A stretch of DNA of 64,000 nucleotides from JBCCCJ01 sp039029315 (GTDB taxonomy: Bacteria > Bacteroidota > Bacteroidia > J057), in contig JBCCGK010000001.1 in assembly GCA_039029315.1 (NCBI GenBank), positions 124,001 to 188,000 of the forward strand, written 5' to 3'. The notes below the pieces were generated by a model. The model did no database searches. It was not told the DNA's origin and was given only the letters and a program-made list of their open reading frames with translations. This document shows positions 16,591 through 24,564 of the stretch, one piece after another. The translations under genes and the position numbers were made by a program. How positions within the stretch are numbered: position 1 is the first letter of the stretch; each line of letters begins with the position of its first letter.

Positions 16591-16806
16591 GGAGGCAAAC
16601 AGTTCGCTATGTAGAGAAATATTCTTTCTTGAATATATGAGATTCAAGAAAGAAGGCAAGGAATAAAAAGGTACACGATTGACTTGATCGAGAAGCAAAT
16701 CAGCTCTTCTGAGGCGGGAGCAGACCTCTATTCCTTGCATTCTTAGCTCTTCTGAATAAGAGTAAACTGCTGATGTTCTCCTGGGCGCTTTCCTGCCTAT
16801 CAGAAT

Positions 16807-17730
16807 CTAGGGATAACAATCGCGGTTAACTGATTCCAATTGGCCCCCATCTGCCAGTATCCATCCTGTCAGACCAAGTTCCTCATCCCGAATCTGGAAG
16901 AAATAAAAATCCTTGAGATGTCTGACCGCCCTTGTGTCCGTCACTTCATAAATCTTCATTTTGGAAAGAGTTGTCAGGACTTTGGGTGCGAATAACTCTG
17001 GTTGGGCCACCAACTGGGCATATGGATTGTTTCTGACAAAACAGCCAGAAACGGGCATAGGAGGTAACTCATGTTCGGGTGTACTGCTTTCGATCTCCGT
17101 GGAAGGACTAGGCGATGATGCTGGAATTTCCCCTCTTCCTATAATTCCTAGATTACCCAATAAGTGCAAGCCGTAGATCAATAAAAAAATCATCAAAAGC
17201 ACCACAATCCAGTTCCAGGCACGTCTGGAGATAGAAATATTGACAGGCCCACGACTACCAACAACTGCGACATGGTTTCCGCCAATTTGATTGCCCGATT
17301 GCGTGATCGAATGGGACTTTTGGGACACCATCAGGGCCTCTTCCAACTCTTTGAGTTGCAGGCTGGCTGGCTGTGGCAATTTGTCTTTTGCAGCCCGTAA
17401 GAGGGACAAAAGCCGATGAGCGATGGAATTCATTCTGAGGGCATGGGTTGGGAGATCGATATCACCGATGCGATAGTGATTGCTTAGTTCCGCATATTCT
17501 CCAGACAAGACGATCAATTGGTCGTGGAGGTCCGAAGGGAGATCCGGCATATGAAGCATATTTGTCAATGCTTCATCGATTTTTCCTGCACTGATAAGAG
17601 CTTGGGAAGTTTTCATAAGAGCAATAGGTTCATGTAGGTGTTGTGGAATGAAAAGGTGAGATGCCAGGGAATGGAACATGCAATCCGTGGCATCTACAGT
17701 GACGGACATCTTCTGAATAGGGCTGATCAA
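16807..17730 (-). CDS. Membrane protein with effector-associated domain 11 (EAD11) and SH3-like domain
   Basis: A 307-residue protein. Residues 41-113 (ALISAGKIDEALTNML...LSGEYAELSNHYRIGDIDL...NSIAHRLLSLL) match the EAD11 helical adaptor pattern. A Gly/Asn linker with GNQIGGNHVAVVG (146-158) follows, then one transmembrane helix at about 172-192, a Ser/Pro-rich stretch, and a C-terminal SH3-like domain containing HLKDFYFFQIRDEELGLTGWILADGG. EADs are predicted death-fold-like adaptors in bacterial conflict systems. The expected topology places EAD11 in the cytoplasm and the SH3-like domain outside. The start overlaps the upstream gene by ATGA; that gene's product shares the SH3-like domain. 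Confidence 0.75.
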   Translation of the reverse strand: MISPIQKMSVTVDATDCMFHSLASHLFIPQHLHEPIALMKTSQALISAGKIDEALTNMLHMPDLPSDLHDQLIVLSGEYAELSNHYRIGDIDLPTHALRMNSIAHRLLSLLRAAKDKLPQPASLQLKELEEALMVSQKSHSITQSGNQIGGNHVAVVGSRGPVNISISRRAWNWIVVLLMIFLLIYGLHLLGNLGIIGRGEIPASSPSPSTEIESSTPEHELPPMPVSGCFVRNNPYAQLVAQPELFAPKVLTTLSKMKIYEVTDTRAVRHLKDFYFFQIRDEELGLTGWILADGGQLESVNRDCYP

Positions 17731-18134
17731 TCATAACAATCTGGATCAACATACTCCAGACTCACACCATCAGCCATGACCCAACCTTCCAGATTCAGTT
17801 GGGCATCTCTTATTCTGAAAAAGTAGAAGTCTTTCACATGATGTACGATCTTCTTCTCCAGAACGTCATACTCCTTAAATCGGGGTAAATCTGTAATGGT
17901 ATTGCCAAACATCTCAGCTTTGTCCTTCAATTGGGTTTTGAGTCCTGTTTTGATGGTGCATCCACGAACTTTGGGCCGAGAGGCTGGGCGCCTTTTCAGA
18001 TATTCCCAGGTTCCATTTGAATAGAGAATGACTCTTTTGCCACCATCTGTTGTGGCTAGTTTTTCAGTCTGTGCAGCCAATGTTATGAATAGACTGAGAA
18101 AAATGGAAACAATGAACAATGATTTCGTTGTCAT
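17727..18134 (-). CDS. Exported SH3-like domain protein, partner of the EAD11 protein
   Basis: A 135-residue protein with a signal peptide (SLFIVSIFLSLFITLAAQ), a short KRVILYSNGTWEYLK segment common in exported Bacteroidota proteins, and a C-terminal domain (residues about 58-135). This domain is homologous to the end of the next protein: HVKDFYFFRIRDAQLNLEGW against HLKDFYFFQIRDEELGLTGW, both closing with a DCY motif. It is the first gene of a two-gene operon (ATGA overlap). The shared domain suggests that both proteins bind the same periplasmic ligand, or each other. Confidence 0.75.
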   Translation of the reverse strand: MTTKSLFIVSIFLSLFITLAAQTEKLATTDGGKRVILYSNGTWEYLKRRPASRPKVRGCTIKTGLKTQLKDKAEMFGNTITDLPRFKEYDVLEKKIVHHVKDFYFFRIRDAQLNLEGWVMADGVSLEYVDPDCYD

Positions 18135-18695
18135 AATAAGAAGGGTTGTATGAATATGATTGTGAAAGAAGGGCAGTCTTGAATTCTATCTTCATGGCAA
18201 GCAATGAATAGATCTGCCATAAGGAATTTGCGGCTATAGAAAAAACATCCAGGCTGAATGGGGTAGATTCAATGATTCTTCTCCTCAATGGTGCGAGATC
18301 AGATGAGAAACTTTTTTAAGCATCTGGAATTTTGTCAAATGGATTCAGAAAGATTCTTATTGATGAATGGAAAGGCTATCCCTATCTGTTCCCAACTAAA
18401 GGGTAAGAAAGGATAAAAGAAAGATTCAGGTTGTGATAAAAGGATCTTTAGGTAAAACGAGTATGCGAGACATTATGTTGCGCAAAATCTCAAAAAAATG
18501 GCATGATGCTTCATTGGTTGATTGGGTGGGAGTTCTGAATGTGGAGGAGAAATCAGACGATAGATGGTTGGATATGTCTCTGGCTTGTGAAAGAAAGATC
18601 CATGAGGAAAAAAGACAAATTCCGAAGGCATTGTCAGCTTATTGACCGCCAATACCTCCGGGTGTTCGAATCATTTTGCCCTGAATCGACAACAG
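18135..18695. other. Intergenic region without a convincing gene
   Basis: These 561 bp separate the EAD11 operon from the ArsR operon. A 70-codon open frame at 18433-18645 (+) has no recognisable features and no promoter box, so I leave it as uncertain. No repeat or RNA fold stands out. Confidence 0.5.
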
Positions 18696-19004
18696 CTATT
18701 CCATCTGATTGAGATAATCATCCAGATTATCCAACTTTTTGAGCCAGAAGTGTTGATATTGTTGAACCCAGTTAAACACTTCAGACAGGGGTTCCAGGGA
18801 AAGCGTACAGAGCCGTTCTCTCCCTTGCTGCTCAATGCTGATCAGGGAGGATTCTTCCAAAATCTTTAATTGTTTGGAGATGGCAGGTCTGCTGATCTCA
18901 AAATTATGGGCAATGGCATTGACCGTTTGCGCTTTTTCAGACAGCACTTCTATGATTTGTCTTCTTGTCGGATCGGCCAATGCTTGCCAGGGATCTCTTC
19001 TCAT
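18696..19004 (-). CDS. ArsR family transcriptional regulator
   Basis: A 102-residue winged-helix protein starting MRRDPWQALADPTRRQIIEVL, the classical start for ArsR regulators paired with SRPBCC proteins. The recognition helix region reads ISRPAISKQLKILEE and the wing has GRERLCTLSLEPL. There are no metal-binding Cys clusters, so it is of the non-metal type. Its ATG overlaps the SRPBCC stop (ATGA). The gene order is reversed relative to the common ArsR-SRPBCC pair. The palindrome array upstream of the operon is a candidate operator. Confidence 0.9.
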   Translation of the reverse strand: MRRDPWQALADPTRRQIIEVLSEKAQTVNAIAHNFEISRPAISKQLKILEESSLISIEQQGRERLCTLSLEPLSEVFNWVQQYQHFWLKKLDNLDDYLNQME

Positions 19005-19453
19005 GTGTCCAAATATGTTGAGAGGTTTCGTTTCAGGAGTTTTTTCCACCCAAATGAAAGGATTCGACGTGTAATCCACCCATTAAAACCTTCAAAGCCT
19101 GTATGCGAAAGGGTAAACATCGTTTGGCCTTCCCCAATGCGCTTGAGCTCCCAAAGGACGAAAGTCGGATGGGGCATTTTGTTCGCCCGCCAGGAAATAG
19201 AAAGAAGATGAGGCGCATCAAATGACAGAACCTCACAATTGACTATTCCATCGAAATTGCGTCGGGGAGTCGTTTTGAATTGAAATGTATGCCCTTCTTT
19301 CAATTCAAAATCAACAGTCTCCATGAGCCAGCTAGATAAGGCTTCTTTGGTGGTCAGTGCTGTCCAGATCTTTTGGATATCGTGTTGATAGATTCGTTTG
19401 ATCAATATCTGTGGCTTGCTTGCCGTTGTATGAGTTCTCATAGGGATCGTCAT
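19001..19453 (-). CDS. SRPBCC (AHSA1-like) domain protein
   Basis: A 150-residue START/Bet v1-like lipid-binding fold protein of the AHSA1/CalC family. Typical features are the start (ILIKRIYQHDIQKIWTALTT), SSWLMETVDFELKEGHTFQF, SWRANKMPHPTFVLWEL, LSHTGFEGFNGW and the terminal GWKKLLKRNLSTYL. It is encoded between a membrane protein and an ArsR regulator with ATGA overlaps on both sides. The ligand is unknown. Confidence 0.88.
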   Translation of the reverse strand: MTIPMRTHTTASKPQILIKRIYQHDIQKIWTALTTKEALSSWLMETVDFELKEGHTFQFKTTPRRNFDGIVNCEVLSFDAPHLLSISWRANKMPHPTFVLWELKRIGEGQTMFTLSHTGFEGFNGWITRRILSFGWKKLLKRNLSTYLDT

Positions 19454-19914
19454 GTGTAAGCAGCTGTTAGAGAAGGTTTGAAAATAAAAGTAGACAAGAA
19501 GAAAGTAACAACAAAAAGATTGAAAAGAGTTGCCAGAGAAACGCCGATCGAATAGCTAGTCGAAAATCCCCACCAATTCCAGTAACTCAAATGAATGCTA
19601 AAGACACAGAACAGGCCAAATAACATGACAATTTTGAGCTTCTCTAGACGGGAACGCTCTCGAATCACATGCAGTAGCAAGCAGAGGAACAATCCTGAAA
19701 CCAATCCCAGAAGAGCATTCATTGAGAAAAATCTGACAAGAGAATAGTATTCGATTGTTCGGGTAGAGACAAAGGACATACTGTGAGCTGTCAGGATCAG
19801 GTTCATGGAGAGATCTTTCTGCTGAACCAACTCATCCAATTGATGATGAGGAAGTTCTGTGGGTGTGACATCCCCTATGCCCCAGGGAAGTTGTGAACTT
19901 AGCCCACTCAACAC
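19450..19914 (-). CDS. Membrane protein; probable original start separated by an in-frame stop
   Basis: About 154 residues with three hydrophobic helices near the end and a short acidic N-terminal part. The frame runs upstream into a signal-like stretch, FLGSLISTVLFAVLSGLSS, and reaches ATG 19966-19968 (MKLK), but a TAA at 19954-19956 interrupts it at codon 5. That ATG sits at the right distance from the promoter at 20011-20041. Either the gene is truncated and uses a weak internal start, or this is a nonsense mutation or sequence error. First gene of the SRPBCC-ArsR operon; family not recognised. Confidence 0.55.
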   Translation of the reverse strand: MLSGLSSQLPWGIGDVTPTELPHHQLDELVQQKDLSMNLILTAHSMSFVSTRTIEYYSLVRFFSMNALLGLVSGLFLCLLLHVIRERSRLEKLKIVMLFGLFCVFSIHLSYWNWWGFSTSYSIGVSLATLFNLFVVTFFLSTFIFKPSLTAAYT

Positions 19915-19995
19915 AGCAAATAAGACTGTGGAGATGAGGCTGCCGAGAAAAATTTATTTGAGTTTCATCTTGATGGATTCGTGAAATAAAAATAA

Positions 19996-20041
19996 GTAAC
20001 CGTTTGGTTACAAATATATATGTAACTAATTGATTACGCAA
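19996..20041 (-). promoter_or_regulatory. Promoter with overlapping palindromic operators
   Basis: On the minus strand a -33 TTG (20041-20039) and -7 TATATTTG (20018-20011) are 20 bp apart. Palindromes cover them: GTAACCGTTTGGTTAC (19996-20011, perfect 6-bp arms), GTTACAAATATATATGTAAC (20007-20026, 6-bp arms) and GTAACTAATTGATTAC (20022-20037, imperfect). The GTAAC/GTTAC half-sites alternate across the promoter, as for a repressor. The ArsR encoded at the end of the operon is the obvious candidate. Confidence 0.65.
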
Positions 20042-20198
20042 ACTTTTTTTCATTTTTCTCGTTCGATTGGATATCCCAATAGTTGATTTTCTTCATTTTT
20101 ATCAAGAAATTCACATTCCCATCCAATCATTTTTGCTTTACTGATAGACTGATTTTGCCTGCTGATTGCTTTTCACAAACAGTTCTGTATTTGCATAA

Positions 20199-23100
20199 AT
20201 GAAAACGCACACTAAGTCTTCAAACCAAAACAAGGGATCTGCTCATTCTCAACCTACAGTTGAATCTTCGCAAGAAGACAAAGGCAAAGCCTTGGCCCCC
20301 CCTGCCCTTCAATTGCTTGCTTCTTCGCCTCCCCCGCCTGTCCAGAAAAAACAAAAGGCAGAGTCGACGGAGAAGAATGCAATTGTATCGCCCAATGAGG
20401 GAGTTCAGAGTCCCGTTCAGCGGAAGCCAGTCTTGCAACGGGATGGAGAAGGAGGTGAAAAAGAAAAATCTGGTGAATGGTACGCCGATGCAGATCTGAA
20501 CCTCCCGCGGAATGCCTTTGAGTTCAATTATGAATTTGCAAATAAAAACAATCTTAGTGGCTCCTTACGGATTACCGGAAGTCATAAAGATGCAAAAGTA
20601 CTGGAACTGGAAGGGGGCTACAAAAAAGAACATGAGGATGCCACAGATGTTGAACCCAATGCCAAATCCAAGCTAGGGATTTTGGAAAACAAAACCTCTC
20701 TGAAAAAAGCACATGGCAAAAAGATGGGACTGGAGATGGCAACTGCTCTGGCGAAGGTGGATATTCTGGAAGTATCCCCTTTCAATTGGTTGAAGGTATC
20801 TTTCGACATGAAGGCATTTGAGGCGAAGATGAAGGCCAATGCAGAAGCAGACAAGAAATTCGAAGTTGCCCTGGCCAAGATCAGCGGAAATATCAAAGCC
20901 AAAGTCCCTGCCAGCTGGTTAGAGTCCATCGGTATCCCAAAAGAAATCGCCGAGAAACATTCAATCACCATTTCTGGCAAAATTGAATACAAGGTTCCCT
21001 TCGAAGACCTGGCAAGACTGCGGGAAATGCATAAAGCAACGCGGGAGATCACCAAGCAGACACAGGAGATGGCCAAGAAGGTGAAAGCAAAGGACATGCT
21101 GGAGACCCGGAATCAGGAGATCAACAAACGGGTGCGGGAACTGAAAGCACAAAAAGAACAACTGAATCACGGAAGAGGGAACAAGGTTGGGAGAAAGGAG
21201 CGCAACCGACTCAACAAGCAGATCAAGAAAGAACTCAAGGAACTCAAAGCTGAAAAGAGAGTCAATGGCAAAAAAATCAAGTCTCTCAACAAAGGGATCA
21301 GAGACCACAAAAAACTCATTAGCAAAGCTGATGATGTCATCGCCAAGGCCAGCAAGGGGCTGAAAAGTAAGAGTGGTCGTCTGGTAGGAAAAGTAATCCA
21401 GAAAGTAGGTGGAAAGATTGCCGGAAAAATCATCGCCAAACTGATTCCGGGTCTGAATATCATTTCTACAGCCGTGGATCTGATAGAGATTGGGGTGATC
21501 ATCTACAAGCTTGCAAATAATGAAGCCGAAATCGGCTTGGGTGGCGGTGAAGAAGGAGGAGGAAAGAAGGGTGAGGAGGGGAGTGAAGGTTCGGGTGGGG
21601 ATCAATCTAGTGGGACAGAAGGAGATACTGAAGGGACCGGAGGAGAATCAAAAACAGGCGGTGAGGGCACCAAATCAGATCAGGGGAGCGGAGGAGATGG
21701 AACTGGAAAACAAGGGGGCGAAGGCAAAACGGATACCAGCACAGAAGCAGGTATCCCGGATTTCAACAAAATCGATCCCAATGATGCCTCGCTGTATGAA
21801 GCTGTAGAAGACCCCTTCAAGCAAGATGCCAGGCCTCCCAAATTGTCTCCCCAGGCAAAAAAAGTAATCGAAGCCCTCAAAGGATCGAAGGACAGTAAGG
21901 AAAAAGCTACCCGGATGAGCAATTCTGCCTTGAGAGAGCTGAATGAAGTCATTCCAGAAACCCTGACGGATGAAGAAGTGCAGGAGCTGATCAATCGACT
22001 CAAAGGACAGGGGGGCAATCCCGCCAAGTCTGATCCCGATGCCTTGATCGGGCGAGTCATGGCTACAATCGATGACATCCAGACAGGGGCTCCTCAAAGT
22101 GATGTCATAGAAGAGGTGAAGGAAGTGGACTATGAAAAAGCTGGCATCGCCAACAAAAACTGGCAAGCGAATATTGGCTGGACTGTAGAAGAACTCAGTG
22201 GGCAAAACGGAACCGCTGACAGCAAGGAATTCATCGACTATATCGCGGAGTTCCAGGCCAACAATGGCATCAATGGTGGAGGCATCGCAGGGCCGCGGAC
22301 AGTCATCGCTCTCTTGAATGCACTAGGCAAGACCGATTCGCCTGCTTATGACAAAGCCAAAGCAGCCCTCGCCCAGGAAGCTTCTGATGAGCGACAAGGC
22401 AAAGGGGGAGATGGCTCAGGCGCAGGAGAAGGAGGCGACAATCTGGAATCCGATGAGTCACAAACAGACACCAGCACAGATAGCGCCGACAAAACGGACA
22501 CCCTGCCCGATGATACGACAACTGATCAATCCGAAGGCAAGGGAGGATCAGGCGGTCCAGACAAGGAAGGCAGCGAGACAAAAACGGAAGGAACCGAAGA
22601 CGTTGAGCCAGAAGAAGTAGTCAATGCACGCTCCGAAGTATTCAATGCAGAGGTCATGAAGTCCTGCCTGAATTATGATGAAGCCTCCAAAGTAGTCTCA
22701 CTCAACCAAAAGCGGGTCAAGGAAATTCGGGCTATGGGACAAACCGAATCCTTTGGGATGGGGATTACCATCAACTCCTTTTCTATGACGGTTACCCCTA
22801 TCGAGGTGGGAGATGAGGTCAAATACTATCGGATCTCAGGCAGCATGAATTTTGATGTGACGTCTCTCCCCCAAAACGCAGGAGAACAGTACCCCTATGC
22901 GGCAGGGCAAAATTATACAGAAAGCATGGATTCGGCCTATGATATTGATAAGGATCAATTCCAGAATGTAAGCAGTACCCAATATGAGCGTAAGTTGGCT
23001 GGTTTGCTGCAGGAAGGTGGTTCGGGGGCTATGCTTAAACCCGGAGTGGAGGGTACGGAACGAGATTTGGGAGAATTGAATGCTACCATCAACAGAATTG

Positions 23101-23282
23101 TCAGTCAGATTTCCATGCCAAAAGAAGGGGGAGGAAAGGGATATATCGTCGAAGTAGAAGTGACACCTACTGAACTCAAAACCATCAGCGGAATCATTAG
23201 AAACGGGAAATTGACCAAGCTGGCAGTTGGAGAACCCATTGTCATCAAGACCATGCTGGTGCCTGAATCGGACAGTGAATAA
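20199..23282 (+). CDS. Large modular protein with injection-system cargo-type leader
   Basis: A 1027-residue protein without signal peptide. Residues 34-51 (PPALQLLASSPPPPVQKK) resemble the leader of many Bacteroidota proteins linked to extracellular contractile injection systems. Next come a region of about 100-270, a Lys-rich coiled coil (285-380), a Gly-zipper hydrophobic stretch (KIAGKIIAKLIPGLNIISTA), a Gly/Glu/Asp linker (440-505) and a peptidoglycan-binding-like motif (FIDYIAEFQANNGINGGGIAGP, about 660-715, quoted without its last three residues elsewhere). A second linker and a C-terminal domain (805-1027) end the protein. A Cys-His type catalytic motif is not visible. A degenerate promoter box, TGTATTTG, ends 5 bp before the ATG. 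Cargo status is inference; no baseplate or sheath gene is in view. Confidence 0.6.
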   Translation: MKTHTKSSNQNKGSAHSQPTVESSQEDKGKALAPPALQLLASSPPPPVQKKQKAESTEKNAIVSPNEGVQSPVQRKPVLQRDGEGGEKEKSGEWYADADLNLPRNAFEFNYEFANKNNLSGSLRITGSHKDAKVLELEGGYKKEHEDATDVEPNAKSKLGILENKTSLKKAHGKKMGLEMATALAKVDILEVSPFNWLKVSFDMKAFEAKMKANAEADKKFEVALAKISGNIKAKVPASWLESIGIPKEIAEKHSITISGKIEYKVPFEDLARLREMHKATREITKQTQEMAKKVKAKDMLETRNQEINKRVRELKAQKEQLNHGRGNKVGRKERNRLNKQIKKELKELKAEKRVNGKKIKSLNKGIRDHKKLISKADDVIAKASKGLKSKSGRLVGKVIQKVGGKIAGKIIAKLIPGLNIISTAVDLIEIGVIIYKLANNEAEIGLGGGEEGGGKKGEEGSEGSGGDQSSGTEGDTEGTGGESKTGGEGTKSDQGSGGDGTGKQGGEGKTDTSTEAGIPDFNKIDPNDASLYEAVEDPFKQDARPPKLSPQAKKVIEALKGSKDSKEKATRMSNSALRELNEVIPETLTDEEVQELINRLKGQGGNPAKSDPDALIGRVMATIDDIQTGAPQSDVIEEVKEVDYEKAGIANKNWQANIGWTVEELSGQNGTADSKEFIDYIAEFQANNGINGGGIAGPRTVIALLNALGKTDSPAYDKAKAALAQEASDERQGKGGDGSGAGEGGDNLESDESQTDTSTDSADKTDTLPDDTTTDQSEGKGGSGGPDKEGSETKTEGTEDVEPEEVVNARSEVFNAEVMKSCLNYDEASKVVSLNQKRVKEIRAMGQTESFGMGITINSFSMTVTPIEVGDEVKYYRISGSMNFDVTSLPQNAGEQYPYAAGQNYTESMDSAYDIDKDQFQNVSSTQYERKLAGLLQEGGSGAMLKPGVEGTERDLGELNATINRIVSQISMPKEGGGKGYIVEVEVTPTELKTISGIIRNGKLTKLAVGEPIVIKTMLVPESDSE

Positions 23283-23581
23283 GACCGGGCACAACACCTC
23301 TGAAGAAATATAATTGGTGATTCAAGGCAAGTTGTCCAAAATGGACCAATGCCAAAATCTGAAAATCAGGATATTTACAAGAAATTCTGATGATATGACT
23401 GTATGGCTGGAAGATTGTGTTGCCAATGTTATTTCCCCTATCCGCCAGTTTGGGAAGCATTTACCTATTGTATGTCTCGAAAATCTTCCGAGTGGGGAGG
23501 CAGAGACACAATCACATATGTCAACACAAATCCTCCTTTTCTGTCGGCTATATCCTCAAACAACTCTTGTTCCCTTGTCAT

Positions 23582-24412
23582 ATGAAACTTAGCCTGATAT
23601 TTTCTGAATTTCGGTGGAAATTCATCTTGAATTTTTTCCTCATCCTGTCTGAAGCCATCATTGAGTTATTGTTCCCATTGTTTATTGGATTTGCCATAGA
23701 TGATGCGATCAAAGGAGAATATCTGGGAGCTCTGCAGTTGGGGGGGCTGGGAGTAGCAATTATTTTCATTGGAGGTGGGCGAAGATTTTTTGACTCAAGA
23801 TTTTATGCACAAGTCTATCAAAAACTTGGCAGGCAGATCATGTCAAGACTGAAAGAAGAGGACGCCTCAGTCAAATCAGCACGCCTAAGCATGATTTCAG
23901 AGGTTGTCGAATTTCTGGAAAACTCTCTTCCTGAATTACTGGCAAATGTTATAGGAATGGTTGGGGTGGTCATCATCATCATTGGCTTGAATATCCAGGT
24001 TTTTCTCTGGAGTCTTCTCGCTACTGTCCTTGTTTTTCTGATTTATTTCTTAACCAGAAAAAAGACTCTTCGCTTGAATGCAGCCTACAATGATGAGATA
24101 GAAAAGCAAGTCAAGATTATCCATTCCAATGATTCTGGACGCTTAAGCTCTCATTTACAAAATTTGATGAAGTGGAACATCAAATTATCAGATCTCGAAG
24201 TTGTCAATTTCTCCGTTTCATGGATTGTGCTGATCTGCTTTTTGGTCATATCCATTATGCTGTCTGCGGGAACAGGAACAGTCGAATATGGGGCACTGTT
24301 TTCTTTGATTATGTATGTCTTCCAATACATCGGAAGTGTCATCGCACTCCCTTTCTTCTATCAGAGTTGGTTACGACTCTCAGAGATCAGGCAGCGATTG
24401 GAAGAAATCTGA
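23582..24412 (+). CDS. ABC transporter six-helix membrane domain protein without ATPase
   Basis: A 276-residue protein containing only the type-1 exporter membrane domain: six hydrophobic segments, the start KLSLIFSEFRWKFILNFFLI, FRDD-like GFAIDDAIKGEY, and long cytoplasmic helices. It stops where a nucleotide-binding domain would begin, with no Walker motifs here or in the neighbouring genes. Stand-alone membrane domains of this kind form a recognised small family in Bacteroidota and gammaproteobacteria. The start is set at ATG 23582; an upstream open stretch is non-coding. Confidence 0.75.
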   Translation: MKLSLIFSEFRWKFILNFFLILSEAIIELLFPLFIGFAIDDAIKGEYLGALQLGGLGVAIIFIGGGRRFFDSRFYAQVYQKLGRQIMSRLKEEDASVKSARLSMISEVVEFLENSLPELLANVIGMVGVVIIIIGLNIQVFLWSLLATVLVFLIYFLTRKKTLRLNAAYNDEIEKQVKIIHSNDSGRLSSHLQNLMKWNIKLSDLEVVNFSVSWIVLICFLVISIMLSAGTGTVEYGALFSLIMYVFQYIGSVIALPFFYQSWLRLSEIRQRLEEI

Positions 24413-24564
24413 AGAATTGCTTACATATAACGAAACCAATCTTCTGAGAAAACAGTTTCAGGAGCACTCGAACGATCATCAGTGGGCAAAAGTTTGGGAT
24501 AACCACACAAATTTTGCTACTTCTATTTTTCGGCTTTATCCTAAACTTTTTACCCCCAACCCTC

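Noticed and set aside
16591..16740. Extension of the broken lipoprotein upstream of ATG 16590
   Set aside because: The upstream codons precede a clean lipoprotein signal peptide and show no protein-like pattern.
18433..18645. A 70-codon plus-strand open frame in the ArsR/EAD11 gap
   Set aside because: No promoter box, signal or family-like pattern; length is compatible with chance.
20199..23282. A complete contractile injection system locus
   Set aside because: No sheath, tube, baseplate, spike or AAA ATPase gene lies anywhere in the window; only cargo-like leaders are seen.
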